64,000 bases of DNA from Olivibacter sitiensis DSM 17696 (GTDB lineage: Bacteria > Bacteroidota > Bacteroidia > Sphingobacteriales > Sphingobacteriaceae), in contig NZ_ATZA01000003.1 in the NCBI RefSeq assembly GCF_000427965.1, forward strand, positions 140,698 through 204,697, given 5' to 3'. The first letter of the stretch is position 1; every line of letters begins with the position of its first letter. The notes under the pieces are model-generated. The model did no database searches, had not been told where the DNA came from, and saw only the letters and a program-made list of their open reading frames with translations. This document shows, piece after piece, positions 37,442 through 46,701 of this stretch. Both the position numbers and the translations under genes were made by a program.

Positions 37442-38032
37442 TCAAATTGACTGAACAACAAGCAGCGCCAATAGAAGTTCGGGGTGGTTTAGCAATTGTT
37501 CACGGAGAAAGCTACTGGCCCGTTTGATGTGGGTATTTATGGTATTGGGAGAAATGTGCAGCTGTTCGCTGATCTCGGCATAGCTATAGCCCTCAATTTT
37601 GGCCATACGAAATACTTGTCGCTGTTTTTCTGGCAATAGGGACAGCAAGGAATGAAGCAACTCCAGGTGTTCCTTTTGGAAGATGTATTCCTCTACCTGG
37701 TTTACAGCCTGCTGTAAGGCCAGTTGCAAGCCCAGCCTTGTCTTTTCATCTTTACCAGCCTTCCGGAATAGGTTGTAAGCATTATTGGTAGCAATGGTAA
37801 ACAGATATGCCTTAAAAGACTTATGCTCGTCCAGCTGCGCCCTGCTTTCCCAAACCTTGATAAAAGTATCTTGTGCAATATCCTGCGCGAGCCCTTCGTC
37901 ATGGAACAAGTTCAGTAAATGGCCAACGATAAGCCTTTTATAACGATGGTATAACTGCTCGAATGCCTTGTGGCTCCCATTTCGCAATCCAACCAGGAGC
38001 GTATCTTCATCAATGGCTTTTTTTAGTATCAT
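37442..38032 (-). CDS. ECF RNA polymerase sigma factor
   Basis: A sigma-70 factor of the ECF (SigE-like) class that drives the susCD operon when FecR releases it. Region 2 is HLLNLFHDEGLAQDIAQDTF with IKVWESR. Region 4 is LPEKQRQVFRMAKIEGYSYA with EISEQLHISPNTINTHIKRA. The frame is open to 38113, but ATG 38032 (MILKKAIDEDTLL) starts at the usual distance from region 2 and gives 196 residues, so I prefer it. Confidence 0.92.
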   Translation of the reverse strand: MILKKAIDEDTLLVGLRNGSHKAFEQLYHRYKRLIVGHLLNLFHDEGLAQDIAQDTFIKVWESRAQLDEHKSFKAYLFTIATNNAYNLFRKAGKDEKTRLGLQLALQQAVNQVEEYIFQKEHLELLHSLLSLLPEKQRQVFRMAKIEGYSYAEISEQLHISPNTINTHIKRASSFLREQLLNHPELLLALLVVQSI

Positions 38033-38295
38033 CGCTAGATTTCCATAATCAGGTATTCCGCAATTGTGCGGTATTGGTTTATCGTACTCATCGATCACAT
38101 CATGGCATGACACCTACTCGGCAGCCCATGTCAACAAGTTTCTCCAGATTGTTCCTTGATATTTCACCTAGCGACTCCACGGCTTGCCGCTCTCCATCTT
38201 CGATTCATATTCATCGCCTTTGTTCTAGCTTTTTCCGGAAGCTTTGCAAACTTATTAGGAACTTTCTGGTTACGAGGCGAAGATAATGATTTTAT

Positions 38296-38303
38296 CAAAT
38301 ATA
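38296..38303 (-). promoter_or_regulatory. candidate -7 box TATATTTG for the sigma gene
   Basis: TATATTTG on the minus strand matches TAnnTTTG about 264 bp before the preferred sigma start. No TTTG is found at the -33 distance, so support is weak. Confidence 0.28.
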
Positions 38304-38360
38304 GCCTATAATTTTTGGGTATGCCCCCTGTCCTTATTTCGTCAGGCTATCTGCTTTACG

Positions 38361-38753
38361 TTATTTCCGTCTGGCCAACAAATACAAGAGCAGCCCAACG
38401 GTCGCAAGCGCCGATTCGACTGTGATCCACTGCTGGCCGAAAGGTCCCAGTGCCCCATCTACTCCCCAGGTATATGCCCGCGCCAAAGCATAAAGCCCCC
38501 AGAATAGGACCAGGAATAGAACGGCTTTCCGTAAATCGCTTTTGGCCAGGTACGCTAAAAGTAGTACCAGAAAAAGACCAACTGCACCGTATACGCCGCG
38601 TATCGAGCTTAGCGCATCGGTATTGTCCAGCCTTGTCCGTACCAACTCCATCACCTGCTGCGGACTAAGCCAGGCCATCAACGACACCGCCAATAAACAC
38701 AGTAAAGAGAAGCCTACATAGGCATAAGAAAGAATTCTAAGCAATTTATTCAT
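38361..38753 (-). CDS. DUF4345 membrane protein
   Basis: A 130-residue protein with four hydrophobic helices, for example YAYVGFSLLCLLAVSLMAWL and GAVGLFLVLLLAYLAKSDLR, and an arginine/glycine loop (SIRGVYGAVGLF) typical of the DUF4345 group. No catalytic residues are known for the family. The upstream sequence has TTG and CATCTTTG at promoter spacing. It is a single-gene unit unrelated in sense to the utilisation locus. Confidence 0.7.
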   Translation of the reverse strand: MNKLLRILSYAYVGFSLLCLLAVSLMAWLSPQQVMELVRTRLDNTDALSSIRGVYGAVGLFLVLLLAYLAKSDLRKAVLFLVLFWGLYALARAYTWGVDGALGPFGQQWITVESALATVGLLLYLLARRK

Positions 38754-39067
38754 TGGATAACAAAAATTTCAATTAGCATCTTTTGCAAAGATGGAACATC
38801 GGAGTTATTTGCAATAACTTTATCGACAAAGGTTATAAAAGACTAGACAAACCGTTTATATGGGAGGCCAAACAGTGAATTTTGCGTTGGCGACAATATT
38901 GCAATCTGGTACAGAGTGGAAACAGCGCCGCAAACATACAAAAGTCTCTCAAAGCTATATCTCGCATCAAAAGCTTTTTATTGGAACATGACATTTTTTA
39001 GTTCGGTTGGATAACAAGGAACTAAAATAAAAAGGGACGTATGTACTTTGACAAAAAAACAACGACA

Positions 39068-40960
39068 ATGAACAAACGTATAACATCAATTTTAACCCTA
39101 TTTTTCATGGTATTATTATGCAACATGGTCAAAGCTCAAGTGCAGCATGATGATTCTCTAACACCTGCAATCGACCAATTGCTCAAAAAAATCGACACAG
39201 TTCTGCAAAAAGAACGCATGCCTGGATTGATGATTTCCATCGTAAACAAGGACAGCATCTTGTTTTCGGGTGGATTGGGATATGCCGATCTGGAACAAAA
39301 AAAACCTGTTGACGGCACAACCCAATTTCATTTAGCATCCGTCACAAAATTTTTCGTGGCCATGGGCATCCAAAAATTAATAGCAGAAGGTAAATTAAAC
39401 CTCAATGACCGATTGCAGGCAATTGCACCCGAAATTCCATATACCAACAAATGGGAGTCTACGCATCCTATAAGGCTCGTACATATCTTGGAACACACGG
39501 CAGGCTTCGAAGATATCTCGTTGAATAAGATGGTCAATATGACAGGAAAGCCCTTAACCGGAATTGAAGCGGTACAAGCCATAGAAAACTCGCTTAATTC
39601 CCGCTGGAAACCCGGCAAGATGATGTCATACTCCAATCCCGGATATAATGTTTTAGGACACATTATAGAGCAAGTTTCCGGCATCCCTTGGGATGCGTAT
39701 ATCCAACAGACGCTGTTTAAACCCTTAGCGATGAATAGCACCCTATTTGATCTAAGTGGCGAAAGTCGGCAAACCTATGCTAAAGGGTATGATTTTAGGA
39801 ATGGAAGCTATACATTATTACCGCTTTATATGCCAAGTAGCAACGGAGCCTCAAGCGCGCTGGTATCAAATGCATCTGATATGGCTAAATTTATGCATTA
39901 CCTCCTAAATGCTGACAAAAACAGCAACGTTGATTTACTTAATGGAAATGATATTTTAGAGATGGAAAAAGTCCACAGCACATTAGCTAGCCAGAACGGA
40001 TTACAGACGGGATATGCACTGGGCAACGATCTGTTTCCAAACAACAAAAAAGTAACATTTAGAGGCCATAATGGCAAAGGTGAGGGCTTTGGCTCCTGGA
40101 TATTTTTTAACAGGGAGGCTGGTTTGGCATATGCCATTTCCACCAATTGCAATACAAACCTATGGCCAGTATCCCAAGTTATTGAAGGTTTTCTAACGAA
40201 AAATAGGGAAGCGCCCAAAATGCGCACTGTAAAAATAGATAAGTCGAAAATAGAACCCATGCTGGGATATTACCAATTCATGAATCCCAAGAATGAGCGA
40301 TGGGAGTTTCACAGGAGAATATTCGGGGGGATTAAACTTTTGTCCATTGACGAGGACAAGCTTATTGTCGATAGAGGAAACGGACAAATAGATTCCTTAA
40401 TGCATATGGAAAATGGCATATTTAGATTGAAAGGAGATATAATTCCTTCATGTGTTATTGGGCATGACAATGAGGGGCACCCCTTCTTTCAGGGTTATGG
40501 CAATAGTTTTTACAGTAAAACAATTTATCTACCAATTCTATTACAAAAGATCCCTATTTACCTCGGGTTGATTGCTGCCCTACTGTCTATCATCTACGCG
40601 ATTTTCGGGATACCCTTAGCCTTATTTAAAAAAATAAAAATAGCAGACCTTTGCTTAGTACTTTTACCCTCCCTAGGCATTGTCTGTTTTCTGGCTTCCT
40701 ATCGCCTATTGGGGGTGACTGATGCGGTCCACAAGGAACTGTTTACTTCCGTAAATGCCACAAGTATCTCCATTTTCGCAGGCATGCTTTTTTTCGGAGT
40801 GAGCGTTATAATCGCAGCGTATTTATTGTATAGACGCTGGCCGCAAATAAATAAAAAATGGGTCAAGTTTCCGTTGGTTTTTAACATCCTATTTTTGCTT
40901 TATCTGGTCGTGATACTGTCTATACATGGATGGATTGGGGTGCCTATCTGGAGCATGTAA
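39068..40960 (+). CDS. serine hydrolase (class C beta-lactamase fold) with C-terminal membrane helices
   Basis: A 630-residue exported serine hydrolase. Signal peptide MNKRITSILTLFFMVLLCNM starts at ATG 39068; the frame opens nine codons earlier. The SxxK motif is SVTK in FHLASVTKFF, the YxN motif is YSNPGYNVLG, and the third motif region is FRGHNGKGEGFGS. Four hydrophobic segments near the C-terminus anchor it. Such proteins are esterases, peptidases or D-amino-acid enzymes more often than antibiotic-degrading lactamases. It precedes a membrane-bound AraC regulator and an exported protein, probably as one unit. Confidence 0.83.
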   Translation: MNKRITSILTLFFMVLLCNMVKAQVQHDDSLTPAIDQLLKKIDTVLQKERMPGLMISIVNKDSILFSGGLGYADLEQKKPVDGTTQFHLASVTKFFVAMGIQKLIAEGKLNLNDRLQAIAPEIPYTNKWESTHPIRLVHILEHTAGFEDISLNKMVNMTGKPLTGIEAVQAIENSLNSRWKPGKMMSYSNPGYNVLGHIIEQVSGIPWDAYIQQTLFKPLAMNSTLFDLSGESRQTYAKGYDFRNGSYTLLPLYMPSSNGASSALVSNASDMAKFMHYLLNADKNSNVDLLNGNDILEMEKVHSTLASQNGLQTGYALGNDLFPNNKKVTFRGHNGKGEGFGSWIFFNREAGLAYAISTNCNTNLWPVSQVIEGFLTKNREAPKMRTVKIDKSKIEPMLGYYQFMNPKNERWEFHRRIFGGIKLLSIDEDKLIVDRGNGQIDSLMHMENGIFRLKGDIIPSCVIGHDNEGHPFFQGYGNSFYSKTIYLPILLQKIPIYLGLIAALLSIIYAIFGIPLALFKKIKIADLCLVLLPSLGIVCFLASYRLLGVTDAVHKELFTSVNATSISIFAGMLFFGVSVIIAAYLLYRRWPQINKKWVKFPLVFNILFLLYLVVILSIHGWIGVPIWSM

Positions 40961-41012
40961 ATTAGGAGTTTTGAGCAAATACAGTAAATTTGGAAACAGC
41001 GCAAATTATCTG

Positions 41013-42125
41013 ATGTCCGACATAAATATATTAGCTATTTTTTATGCATTTTCTGGAGGAGCGTTATGGCTGCTTGGATCGCTATCTTTCCTCGGTGTCA
41101 ATCGGGTAAATGCCAGAGCCGACAAATGGCTTGGGGTATTCTATTGTATCCTTGCCTGCACGTTTACCCAACTTTTTCTGGAAGGATTTGGGATTGGAGG
41201 AAGTTTCCTTATCCATCTACTTGAACTGCCAAGATGGGCTATGCTCCCATGCCTATATATGGCGGTAAACTATTACGTATCGCCTTCTTTACCCAAAAAG
41301 GATTGGCTTCTCCATTTCGTGCCTTTCCTGCTTTTCCTTCTATTTTCCCTGGTCTACTTAATGCCAAATCTCTTTCATAAGGAAAACCATCTACCCGAAT
41401 TACCTCCGTGGATAGGGTTTATCGTCCGGTATTTTTTCTTTGGCCAGATGGTTTATTATTGGATCGCTTGTTTCGCTCTGCTCCGTCGTCACCAAAAGAA
41501 CTTAAAAATGGTGGCTTCGTTTACAGAAAAAATAGATCTGGAATGGCTAAGATATCTATTGATTTCCGTGTTATTCTTGATTTTCATCCGTATACTAAGT
41601 ATATCCAACATTCACGTAACTTATTATTCCCCTATCCTCTACTTTTTGGGGATAATCCTTTTGGCCTATTCAACGCTAACTCAAAAATCAATTTATGCTA
41701 TCGAAACTTATCAGCCAGCGGAAAACGACGAAATAGCACCCAAAAAGACACTCAATGAACGCCTTAGCACTGAACAGGTCGACGAACTCAAATATACGGT
41801 GCTGCGGAAAACAGTCGACGAAAAACTGTATCTCGACCCAAGCCTCACACTTTCGGTACTTTCAGATAAGATAGGTATCAGCACACATGAACTATCCTAC
41901 GTCCTTAATAATGGATTGGGTAAGAACTTTTATCAGTTTATCAATGAGTTGCGTACCGAGGAAGCAAAATTACTGCTATTATCGGAAGACACCAAGCATT
42001 TAGATATGTTCGGTGTGGCTATCAGGGCGGGCTTCAACTCCAAAACCACATTTTATACCACCTTTAAAAAGGCAACTAAGCTCACTCCTAAAGAATATAT
42101 TAAGGCAAATTCAGAGGCTACTTGA
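41013..42125 (+). CDS. membrane-bound AraC-family regulator
   Basis: A 370-residue protein with about seven membrane helices in the first 240 residues and a C-terminal AraC helix-turn-helix pair (LTLSVLSDKIGISTHELSYV, then AIRAGFNSKTTFYTTFKKAT and KLTPKEYIKA). I chose ATG 41013 (MSDINILAIF), since the longer frame would overlap the hydrolase gene. Such seven-helix sensors couple a membrane signal to DNA binding. The hydrolase upstream and the exported protein downstream are likely targets. Confidence 0.82.
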   Translation: MSDINILAIFYAFSGGALWLLGSLSFLGVNRVNARADKWLGVFYCILACTFTQLFLEGFGIGGSFLIHLLELPRWAMLPCLYMAVNYYVSPSLPKKDWLLHFVPFLLFLLFSLVYLMPNLFHKENHLPELPPWIGFIVRYFFFGQMVYYWIACFALLRRHQKNLKMVASFTEKIDLEWLRYLLISVLFLIFIRILSISNIHVTYYSPILYFLGIILLAYSTLTQKSIYAIETYQPAENDEIAPKKTLNERLSTEQVDELKYTVLRKTVDEKLYLDPSLTLSVLSDKIGISTHELSYVLNNGLGKNFYQFINELRTEEAKLLLLSEDTKHLDMFGVAIRAGFNSKTTFYTTFKKATKLTPKEYIKANSEAT

Positions 42126-42203
42126 CCTCAATTTTGTGCATTTGCATCCATTCGAACTTCTTCTAATTTCTGGAGTTTATCATTGCATCAAAAAAAGATA
42201 GTT

Positions 42204-42893
42204 ATGAAAACAATGAACTCATTCAAGTCTGCAATCGCCACCGAAATCGGGATGGCCATCGGCAGCATCTTATTGGTAAACACGCTTCTTTCAACGAACT
42301 GTTTTGCAGAAGCACCCGCTCATGCAGGTATTATTACACGAGGAGATAGCCAGCAATCCGAAACAGTACCTCTGGAAAAGTTCACAGGATATTACCAGCT
42401 TCCCGATAAAGCATCTTTTATTCAATTTGAGCTAAAAGACAACATCCTTTTGGCCCAATGGGACAACAAAGAATATCCGCTTATTCAGATCAGTGAAACA
42501 AACTTCGAATCAAAAGAAGAAGGTTACAAAGTCGAATTCCTGAAAGACAGTTCCGGACAGTTTGCCTACGCTAAGATACTGGGAAGAATCACAACGGTAA
42601 AAGTAGGATTTGATCCCAAAACAATCCAACAGCTATCGCTAGCACAACTTAAACGACTTGAAGGAACATATATCTTCAAGGATGACAATAGCTTTAAGAT
42701 CAATATCCAGTCTTCGGCAAACGGATTGACATTAAAACAGCTATGGGACAATAAAGAGATAACCTTTACGCCCAGATCGGAAACTTTTTTCCTGAACGAG
42801 GATGGTACTTTCCCGCTGACATTCTTATTGAGCGATGGAGAAGCCGTGCAGGTCACCTGTTTTGAGGACGATGTATGGCTAAGAGCAAAATAG
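42204..42893 (+). CDS. exported protein with two DUF3471-like repeats
   Basis: A 229-residue secreted protein with a signal peptide (IGSILLVNTLLSTNCFAEAP). Two similar beta-rich units follow: LEKFTGYYQLPDKASFIQFE and LKRLEGTYIFKDDNSFKINI. This pattern is seen in the small C-terminal domains attached to class C beta-lactamase-like hydrolases. It may therefore be an accessory to the serine hydrolase two genes upstream. A terminator hairpin follows. The start at 42204 (MKTMNSFKSA) is preferred over 42183. Confidence 0.62.
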   Translation: MKTMNSFKSAIATEIGMAIGSILLVNTLLSTNCFAEAPAHAGIITRGDSQQSETVPLEKFTGYYQLPDKASFIQFELKDNILLAQWDNKEYPLIQISETNFESKEEGYKVEFLKDSSGQFAYAKILGRITTVKVGFDPKTIQQLSLAQLKRLEGTYIFKDDNSFKINIQSSANGLTLKQLWDNKEITFTPRSETFFLNEDGTFPLTFLLSDGEAVQVTCFEDDVWLRAK

Positions 42894-43028
42894 GCCGTTA
42901 GGATACCAATGCTCAAGGCAAAGAGATCATCGCCATGACATATAATGTGGTAACAAAATGCCTCATTTTTAGATTGCCAGAAATAGATTAATTGCCCATA
43001 AAGCTCCGAAAACACAAACATAAATTCA

Positions 43029-43051
43029 ATACCCATCTTTGGGTATTTTTT
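43029..43051 (+). terminator. intrinsic terminator after the hydrolase-AraC unit
   Basis: ATACCCA and TGGGTAT form a 7-bp stem with a 4-nt loop, followed by TTTTTT. It lies in the 358-bp gap 42894-43251, which otherwise shows no gene. Confidence 0.75.
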
Positions 43052-43251
43052 ATTTTTGTACACCATGTATACCACCACTCTTTCTGAAACCATAAACAGA
43101 GCTTTTTCTACACAACGAGCCTGTTATAAACATTCTGTAACCATTAGCATTTCTATTTTTATCCTGCCATAAAAGGGCTGAAAACTAAATTAATTAGTAT
43201 GGTTTGCGCAAATTTGCTCATATTTGCAAAAATTGATCTTACTGGCCAAGG

Positions 43252-44160
43252 ATGGAAACAGCACGTATGGAACTAAAATATTCGGATATTAGAAAGCATT
43301 TGCACGTAGAGAAACTCAATGGCACGGCAGAAGATGTCGCCTCCCTAACGCACTATTTGCAAAACAGTTTTCACAAAGAGGCGGAGACTTACTACCAGAG
43401 GGCAAGTGATTTCTATAATGAGTTGCAACTAAAGGTGCCAGAGCTGGAGCAGATCTCTTTGCAACAACTACTCCCACTGCGGTGGGATGTACCGTTTCCC
43501 AGACCAAACGATTATCGTTTTACCTTCATAGACCTATTTGCTGGGATTGGAGGATTTAGGCTTGCGTTTCAAAACCTGGGAGGCAAATGTGTTTTTACCA
43601 GCGAGTGGGACGAACAGGCCAAACGTACCTATGATGCCAATTTTGGCGAAGTGCCTTTCGGAGACATTACCAAGGAATCTACCAAAAGCTTCATTCCTCA
43701 TCAGTTTGATGTGCTGTGTGCTGGCTTTCCTTGCCAAGCTTTTTCCATAGCGGGCAAGCGGGGCGGTTTTGAGGACACACGGGGCACGCTGTTCTTCGAT
43801 GTAGCAGAAATCATCAGGAGGCATAGGCCACGTGCTTTCTTTCTTGAAAACGTAAAAGGCCTGCGCAACCACGATAAGGGAAAGACACTGGCCACTATAC
43901 TGAACGTCTTACGCAACGAACTGGGTTATTACGTTCCGGAACCGCAAATCATCAATGCAAAAAACTTTGGCGTGCCGCAAAACAGGGAACGCATATTTAT
44001 CGTGGGGTTTTCACAAGGATGAGGGGATAGAGCACTTTGACTATCCCGAGCCGACTGGCAGGCCTATAAACAGTTTGGAAACTCGGTGGCCGTACCAGCC
44101 ATACAGGCAACGGCAGAGAAAGTACTTGAAAAAATAGGACTTGTTGAGCCTTTTGCTTGA
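43252..44160 (+). pseudogene. HpaII-like DNA cytosine-5 methyltransferase with frameshift and lost target-recognition region
   Basis: Motif I (FIDLFAGIGGFRLAFQ), the catalytic PC motif IV (GFPCQAFSIAGKRGGF), motif VI (FFLENVKGL) and motif VIII (VPQNRERIFIVGF) are intact. Near 44010, in GTGGGGTTTT, the frame shifts by one; the shifted frame continues HKDEGIEHFDYPEP. After a deletion, motif X appears (QAYKQFGNSVAVPAIQATAE) and runs to a stop at 44160. About 100 residues, the target-recognition domain, are missing. With the HpaII-like endonuclease pieces behind it, this is a dead type II system. CCGG as the site is inferred from family only. Confidence 0.82.
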
Positions 44161-44164
44161 ATAT

Positions 44165-44266
44165 AGCGGCCTTATCAATCCTGCTAGCACAAAATTCGGC
44201 TATGGAACAGCATATGAATTGAATGGCAAATCATATATTAAGCTCAATGTTCAAATATGCTGCTAG
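44165..44266 (+). pseudogene. fragment resembling the C-terminus of an HpaII-family endonuclease
   Basis: The frame reads SGLINPASTKFGYGTAYELN then GKSYIKLNVQI before a stop. The K-L-N-x-Q-I ending resembles the end of HpaII-family restriction enzymes from memory of the family. It lies upstream of the matching N-terminal fragment, the reverse of the expected order. Confidence 0.4.
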
Positions 44267-44272
44267 TATAAT

Positions 44273-44431
44273 ATGTCATTATCAGGAAATAAAGGCGAAT
44301 GGAGCGAGTTATATACCTTGTTCAAGCTATTGGCCGATGGCAAGCTCTTTGCCGGGGATGCCGATCCGCCCGCTGTCTTTGCATTCTTTCAATTGCATGA
44401 AGATGCTAAAAATAAATTTTTGTGCCCCTGA
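44273..44431 (+). pseudogene. HpaII-family restriction endonuclease, N-terminal fragment
   Basis: A 52-codon frame starts MSLSGNKGEWSELYTLFKLL and continues ADGKLFAGDAD. That is the conserved start of HpaII-type endonucleases, which are several hundred residues long. After about 27 residues similarity ends and the frame stops at 44431. Its position right after the methyltransferase supports the identification. Confidence 0.65.
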
Positions 44432-44490
44432 CATAGGGCTGTCACTTTACCATCTTACTTTCGTTATATCAGTAACTAAAAACAAGTAAG

Positions 44491-44913
44491 ATGGAAAGGA
44501 AACATGTTTTAAGAGGCTTGGCAACGGTTAACTTTTATGCAACTGACCACGCAGGAGCAAAAAAATGGTATAGCGAATTTTTGGGCATTGAACCCTACTT
44601 CAATGTGCCGGGTTATACCGAGTTTCGTATTGGCGACTATCAACACGAATTAGGAATAATTGATAGCAGTTATGCTCCAGAGGGTTATTCTACAAAACCC
44701 TCTGGAGCTATCGCATATTGGCACGTTGACGATTTAAAAGGGACACTTGACAAGCTTATTCTGATGGGAGCAACAGAATATCAACCTATCACGGACCATA
44801 GTCAGGGAAAAGGGACTTTTGTAACGGCATCTGTAATTGACCCTTTTGGCAATATACTTGGCATCATGACTAATGTCCATTACCTCGAAATTTTAAACCA
44901 AAAGAAAGCATAA
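44491..44913 (+). CDS. VOC-family (glyoxalase/dioxygenase fold) protein
   Basis: A 140-residue protein with two beta-alpha-beta-beta-beta modules. Characteristic stretches are VNFYATDHAGAKKWYSEFLG, IAYWHVDDLKGTLDKLILMG and VIDPFGNILGIM. Metal-binding His/Glu positions are partly present, but the substrate cannot be named. It is the first of a short plus-strand series and is full length, unlike its neighbours. The next gene starts 6 bp later. Confidence 0.82.
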   Translation: MERKHVLRGLATVNFYATDHAGAKKWYSEFLGIEPYFNVPGYTEFRIGDYQHELGIIDSSYAPEGYSTKPSGAIAYWHVDDLKGTLDKLILMGATEYQPITDHSQGKGTFVTASVIDPFGNILGIMTNVHYLEILNQKKA

Positions 44914-44919
44914 CGTATT

Positions 44920-45294
44920 ATGGAAACGAAAGATGGAAAACAAGCTGTCTATGCCATATCGAGAGCGGAGTGGCGAAAATGGTTAGAACAAAACAGCCAA
45001 ACGGAAAGATCCGTTTGGTTAATTCTGTACCACAAAAAAAGCAAGGTACAAAGTGTCAATCTCAACGATGCTACGGAAGAAGCGCTTTGTTTTGGATGGA
45101 TAGACAGCTTGTGTAAAAAAAGAGACGCCGAAAGTTTCTACTTAACCTTTACGCCTCGCAATCCAAAGAAAAGCAAATGGAGCAAACCCAACATAGCCCG
45201 AGCAGAAAGAATGATAGAGCATGGTCTAATGACCCAACAAGGGCAACTTCTTATAGACATCGCAAAAGAGGCAGGACGGTGGGAAACCTTATGA
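44920..45294 (+). pseudogene. YdeI/OmpD-associated family protein, C-terminally truncated
   Basis: A 124-residue frame matches the first two thirds of the YdeI family: RAEWRKWLEQNSQTERSVWL, EEALCFGWIDSLCKKRDAES and FTPRNPKKSKWSKPNIARAE. It stops right after AKEAGRWETL, where family members carry about 70 further residues. Those are not found downstream, as a GNAT start follows after 16 bp. It may be a deletion product or a naturally short form; I favour truncation. Confidence 0.6.
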
Positions 45295-45310
45295 CGAAAA
45301 AAGAAGCGCA

Positions 45311-45621
45311 ATGATCTACAAAACATCTGAGACTGAAAGGTTAGTCATACAACCCATTACAAAAAATGATTCAGAATTCATTTTTCAACTTTTTAATACA
45401 CCTAATTGGCTCAACTTTATAGGCAATAGAAACATTAAATCAGTTGAAGATGCTGAACAATATATTGAAAGTAAGATGATTCCGCAACTTAAGAGATTGG
45501 GATATTCAAATTATACGCTGATAAGGAAAGAGGGAAGGAAAAACTTGGATTAAAATTTGTCGGAACAATAATGCTCCCAAATGGGAATGAAGAGCTACTT
45601 CAGTATAGAATTAATAAATAA
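45311..45621 (+). pseudogene. GNAT acetyltransferase (RimL type) with internal deletion and frameshift
   Basis: The N-terminus MIYKTSETERLVIQPITKND and FNTPNWLNFIGNRNIKSVED are typical RimJ/RimL starts, and the frame reaches NYTLIRKE. The next frame then reads KLGLKFVGTIMLPNGNEELL QYRINK, with only the last acetyltransferase strand remaining. The acetyl-CoA-binding middle, about 80 residues, is gone. The junction AAGGAAAGAGGGAAGGAAAA contains a repeated AAGGAAA, which fits deletion between short repeats. Confidence 0.68.
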
Positions 45622-45643
45622 AAACTGCGTGCCACAAGACCTT

Positions 45644-46108
45644 ATGCCTATAATCCACCAAATACACCTCTCGGAATCGCATAAGTCGCAATTGCTTGAC
45701 CTATGGAACGATGAATATCCGGAAAGGCTTGCCTATACAAACATCGAAGAATTAAACCACTACATACATGGACTGGCAAACTGCGAGCACTATTTAATTA
45801 TAGAGAATAATCTTGTCAGAGCTTGGGCATTCAAGTTCACGAGAGACGGCGAGAGGTGGTTTGCCATCATTCTCTCGAGCTCGCTGCATGGCAAGGGCCT
45901 TGGTTCTCGTCTCCTAAGCAAGCTAAAGGAAGATGAATCCGAGCTCAACGGCTGGGTGATAGATCATGACCATGACTTCAAAAGAAATGGTGAACCCTAC
46001 CCCTCGCCCATTGAATTCTATACCAAGAACGATTTCAAGACCCTGCCCTCCCAGCGACTGGAATCGAAAAACTTGTCCGCCGTGAGAATAAAATGGACAT
46101 TGTCATAA
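45644..46108 (+). CDS. GNAT-family N-acetyltransferase
   Basis: A 154-residue acetyltransferase. The acetyl-CoA loop is SSSLHGKGLGSRLLSKLKED, with strands WFAIIL before it and NGWVIDHDHDF after it. I chose ATG 45644 (MPIIHQIHLSESHKSQLLDL) because the longer frame from 45581 lies over the tail of the dead GNAT gene. Substrate unknown. Confidence 0.75.
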   Translation: MPIIHQIHLSESHKSQLLDLWNDEYPERLAYTNIEELNHYIHGLANCEHYLIIENNLVRAWAFKFTRDGERWFAIILSSSLHGKGLGSRLLSKLKEDESELNGWVIDHDHDFKRNGEPYPSPIEFYTKNDFKTLPSQRLESKNLSAVRIKWTLS

Positions 46109-46277
46109 TTGAAATCACCCAAATTCGGGCTAATTGGGCAATAAGCCGGAACAAAGTGCCTCTGACAACAACTGAACTTTACGCGATATTTCAATAGCGG
46201 TTTTTCTATCAACTTTCAGAAAAAATCACTGTCGGTCAATCATTCAAACGACAGCTAAATAAAAAAAACAATAAAAA

Positions 46278-46324
46278 TTTGCGTAGCTAAATGACTACAA
46301 ATATATTTGTAGTCATTTGGCTAC
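46278..46324 (+). promoter_or_regulatory. consensus promoter with palindromic ArsR operator (module 1)
   Basis: TTTG at 46278-46281 and TATATTTG at 46302-46309 are separated by 20 bp, the Bacteroidota consensus. A perfect 30-bp palindrome (46289-46318; arm AAATGACTACAAATA) is centred on the -7 box. With one mismatch it extends to 42 bp (46283-46324, GTAGC ... GCTAC). It is the probable autoregulatory site of the ArsR protein encoded next. Confidence 0.82.
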
Positions 46325-46379
46325 ATGACAAAACGACGCATCATGGTGTGAAGGCCTATAAAAAACAACAATATAAAGA

Positions 46380-46700
46380 ATGAATTTAAGACGAGATGTT
46401 TTTCAAGCTATTGCCGACCCGACAAGACGGGCAATATTGCTATTGGTTGCTTCGCAATCCATGACGGCAGGTGCCATTGCCTCAAACTTTGACACGGCAA
46501 GACCGACCGTTTCAAAGCACCTGCAAATTCTCACCGAGTGCGAATTGCTCAAACAAGAGCAAAACGGCAGGGAAATTCACTATCATATCAATGCCAAGAA
46601 AATGAAAGAAGTAGCCGACTTTGTTGAACCTTTCCGACAAATGTGGGACGACCGGTTCAACAAACTGGAAGCTGTAATGAAAAAGTATCAAAAGAAATAA
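46380..46700 (+). CDS. ArsR-family winged-helix regulator (module 1)
   Basis: A 106-residue repressor of the metal-free ArsR type that usually precedes an SRPBCC gene. [20 protein letters not shown] and [20 protein letters not shown] (the recognition helix) are standard. No cysteine metal site is visible, so the effector is unknown. It is followed after 1 bp by the SRPBCC gene. The palindrome on its promoter suggests it represses its own operon of four genes. Confidence 0.88.
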   Translation: MNLRRDVFQAIADPTRRAILLLVASQSMTAGAIASNFDTARPTVSKHLQILTECELLKQEQNGREIHYHINAKKMKEVADFVEPFRQMWDDRFNKLEAVMKKYQKK

Positions 46701-46701
46701 A

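Noticed and set aside
42566..43093. 175-codon minus-strand frame
   Set aside because: It covers the antisense of an exported protein gene and the terminator region, and its composition is not protein-like.
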